64,000 nt of DNA from Sinohyriopsis cumingii (taxonomy: Eukaryota; Mollusca; Bivalvia; Unionida; Unionidae), in NCBI GenBank assembly GCA_028554795.2, contig CM068829.1, positions 136,403,579 through 136,467,578 on the forward strand. The letters run 5' to 3'. Shown piece after piece: positions 60,736-64,000 of the stretch. Each line of letters opens with the position of its first letter. Positions within the stretch are counted from its first letter, which is position 1. Position numbers and translations under genes: made by a program. The notes beneath the pieces were generated by a model. The model searched no databases, was not told where the DNA came from, and worked only from the letters and a program-made list of their open reading frames with translations.

Positions 60736-61440
60736 TAATAGGATTTTCAAAATGGCCGTTATGGTAGTCATAATAGAAGTTGGATCGGCACCATTGTTAT
60801 TTACGACTAACTAGACATCATTAGAAGTCTTTCAAGGAAAGTCCGATGCTGGTATGACCATTCATTAGGAGAAATGGTGTCTCTGAATGGCACCATTAGG
60901 ACCAATGAGATATCATAAGAAGTTGTTTAGTAAAAAAAATCCATATTCATATTACCACATATTCAGGTGGAGTAGTGATCGGAATATTTTCAAGACAGCC
61001 GCTATTTGTTGCCATGTTGGACATCAGAACGACGCCGCTTTTATTTACGACCAACTAGACACAATAAGAGGTCTTCTAAAAAAAACTTATGGCAATATGA
61101 CTTTCCGTTCAGGTTAAGTAGTGAAAGCAAGATTTTCAAGATGACTACCGTGACGTCCAGATTGGATATCAGGTCGACACATTTCATTTAGTATTAAGCC
61201 AGATAGTATAAGAAGTGCTTTAAAGAAAACTATGTTACTATGAGTTTCCGTTCAGATGGAATAGCGTTGACAAGATTTTTAAGATGGCCGCTGTTGTGGC
61301 TATAGTGAACACCGTCAGATCGTCTCCATTTACGCTTAAAACTAACTAGATATAAAATGTCATTTTATGAAAACCTAACTAGATATAAAATGTCATTTTA
61401 TGAAAACCAATGTTGATATGACCATCCTTTCTTTAAGCTA
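60736..61440. repeat. ~145-bp tandem repeat related to the gatggccatt dispersed repeat
   Basis: Units begin near 60743, 60986, 61131 and 61276 (spacing 243, 145, 145), each with ttttcaagatggccgct-like text, a tttacgactaactagac part and atatgactttccgttcagg. The first interval contains ~98 extra bp. A 33-bp perfect duplication (ctagatataaaatgtcattt part) is at 61340-61410. Confidence 0.85.
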
Positions 61441-61639
61441 TAATCTACCCATTTTGTGAATGTCACAACGGCCATGTGTTTCATCTCTAAAGATTGCCAC
61501 GGAGTTAGTGTTTAACTCTTATGAAAGGTTACCACGATCAGCCAGAGACCGAAAACTTCAGTCAGCAAAGGCGACCGCTCGCATCACTTAACAAAGGCTT
61601 GCCGTTATCACACCTATATGTTAAAGGTTAGTTCAATGG

Positions 61640-63160
61640 TCAAAGGAAAGTCCACGGGTGAACGGGGTGTGTTCTTATCCGTCCCCACGTTGACAGGCAG
61701 CGAGAGGGACATTGTCTGCTAAGTTTGATCAGATCGGTCCACAGCGATATCCAGTGAAAAATTGAGATAGATGAAGTGATTACAATTCAGACTCGAATGA
61801 TACCTTTCGCAATCGTAAGGGTAAATCAGTATACGTCTGGAAGGATTGCACATCAATAGGGTTTACCCCGAGGAAGAAGCCACTCGTAATCTGACGGGAT
61901 AACTTAGAGGTAGATTTTAAGGAAAGACAAAGCTTCGAAAGAACCAGTAAACTATTTGCTCGATTTTGCAGAATAATACGTCATCATAATTGTAATTATT
62001 TGTAGTATGTACACACAATTAATATGATCGTTAGTATGTACAAATACCTTTGTAGTGTTTCATTTACATGCGTATTTGAGAAATGGGCTTGAGCCTTACG
62101 TATAGAATTATTAGATGCGAGACGGAATTATGTAGATTGTTAGCTTGTGGTTAGAGTTAATTTTGTAATTCACTATTAAGATACTTCGTAGTAAACTAGT
62201 GCATTTATTAATGCGTTATGTTAGAAAGTACATTTGGAAACGTGGTTGAAGTATGTAAAATTAGTTACTATGGACTTATGCATATATCAGAGCATGGATA
62301 TTTCAATAATTGCGTAATTTGTATGAGTTGTAAGATAAATAAATGCATCTGATTGTTGTGATATTGTTTAGTATAACGGGATTATGAATATGTACTGATG
62401 TGATGCAATTATTGATGTATGTATAAGACGTAATTGATACCGTGCTGTATTATGACGTTTGTTTTACAATAAAAGAACGTATGGGTATCTCGATGTGAAG
62501 GAATGCATGACCGAAGAAATATAATAGCCGTTATCTGATGACAGACTGTGTGTAGTGTGAGATGAGGGAGCTAAGGAAAAAGATTGTACCATCCTTGTGT
62601 TTTCACAGGAAGTTGTTTTAGGAGACAGGTAACTTCCGGTACCACTGGGTACCAAATCTTCAAGAGCTGGAGACGGAATCGAGACTGTAGCTAAAACAGT
62701 CGGGGTCGACAGAAGTATACTCGTGCGGGAGAAAGTGAAGGAGAAGGAGTTTCGGGGACGTGGAGGAGGTGAAGGAATCTAGAGAAAGTCGAGGAGGAGG
62801 AGGAGAAGGAATTCTGAGAAATTAAAGAGAGAAAGGATACAACAGATGAGTAGAAATACAAGGAGAGGTGGAAATCAATCTCACACTGCTAATCAAGTGA
62901 TAAAATATGCTTATTAAAGGGTCAAGCGGAAGGAGTGGAATTGGAATTTTGAGTCACTGATTATTGAATTGTTATTAAATTGTTATTCATTGAATTTCAA
63001 CCATTTTTTGCATATTTAACTATCCAACCGTCGGCATTGCTGAAGATTTACATATATCTTTCACCAAATTTAACTTCCAACAACACAGAGCCTGGTTTGG
63101 ACTTATATAATAGTTTAAATAAAATATTGGGAGCACCCCACTCCAACCATATGTATCGTC
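61640..63160 (+). mobile_element. ~1.5-kb dispersed repeat, copy 2 (LTR-like, unclassified)
   Basis: Partner of 21817-23275 in the same orientation, diverged by many small indels. Ends gggagcaccccactccaa. Contains no coding domain. Purine-rich gaggagg zone at 62740-62860 matches the one at 22840-22960. Confidence 0.65.
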
Positions 63161-63181
63161 ACAAGTAGCGAGAACACGTTT

Positions 63182-63385
63182 TCCAAGATGGACACTGTGG
63201 TTGCCATACTGGTTGTCCAAGCATTGGTATTTTTATTAAAATCAGCTAGACACGAGATGAATGTGTGTGTAAAGCTTCATGGTGATTCTCCTTTTATTGT
63301 AGTAGGAGTGGCCATAACAAGCTTATACCAGAGAACGGACAGATGACGGACAACAGACCATCCCATAAGCCCTTCTTGTTTTTGA
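63182..63385 (+). repeat. Dispersed repeat, gatggccatt type, copy 2
   Basis: Aligns with 43313-43538 and, in its first part, with the units at 60736-61440. Follows the 1.5-kb repeat by about 20 nt. Confidence 0.7.
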
Positions 63386-63964
<579 letters not shown>

Positions 63965-64000
63965 CGTACGGTGATAAAAACTATGCAAACAATTACAGAG

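Noticed and set aside
60565-61191. Several open frames on both strands
   Set aside because: They fall in a ~145-bp tandem repeat of a dispersed element and have no domain.

Overview
This is a eukaryotic nuclear window, AT-rich, intron-rich and crowded with simple repeats, minisatellites and tRNA-derived SINEs. The style (many phase-1 EGF exons, CA-tailed tRNA-headed SINEs, Ty3/gypsy and L2/CR1-like remains) suggests a marine invertebrate, most likely a mollusc. That placement is inference; no species marker was seen.

The only convincing protein gene is on the minus strand. Sixteen exons between 57927 and 11684 (754 codons in all) encode one sushi/CCP exon, thirteen six-cysteine EGF-like exons (eleven with an intact D-x-[DN]-E-C start and a clear calcium-binding character or close to it), and two six-cysteine exons resembling the ephrin-receptor-like GCC2/GCC3 module. 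Every exon is bounded by AG/GT and is phase 1 at both ends, so each is a self-contained, shuffle-able module. The product is probably an extracellular or membrane-anchored adhesion/matrix protein. Neither the signal-peptide exon nor the terminal exon is identified, and the 24.6-kb gap between 46028 and 21378 leaves open whether this is one gene or two neighbouring genes.

Layout, low to high coordinates: 1-1800 a 19-bp minisatellite split by a SINE; 1801-11400 non-coding DNA with SINE copies, a GC- and CpG-rich island (about 5600-6560) and two satellite arrays; 11684-21378 ten domain exons with tandem arrays in the introns; 21400-46000 a large intron or intergenic region holding two diverged copies-type repeats, a degenerate Ty3/gypsy element with protease-integrase-RT order (about 31200-36480), two tRNA-Asp(GUC) genes, and many microsatellites; 46028-57927 seven more domain exons with a SINE, a 20-bp minisatellite, an L2/CR1-like retrotransposon end and a 1.3-kb 45-bp satellite in the introns; 57928-64000 repeats only.

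No operon, CRISPR or self-contained novel system was found. The most interesting signals are tandem repeats that grow directly out of 5' splice sites (20370 and 14862), the unusual pol order of the gypsy relic, and a SINE whose promoter A-box has been tandemly amplified (58901-59035).
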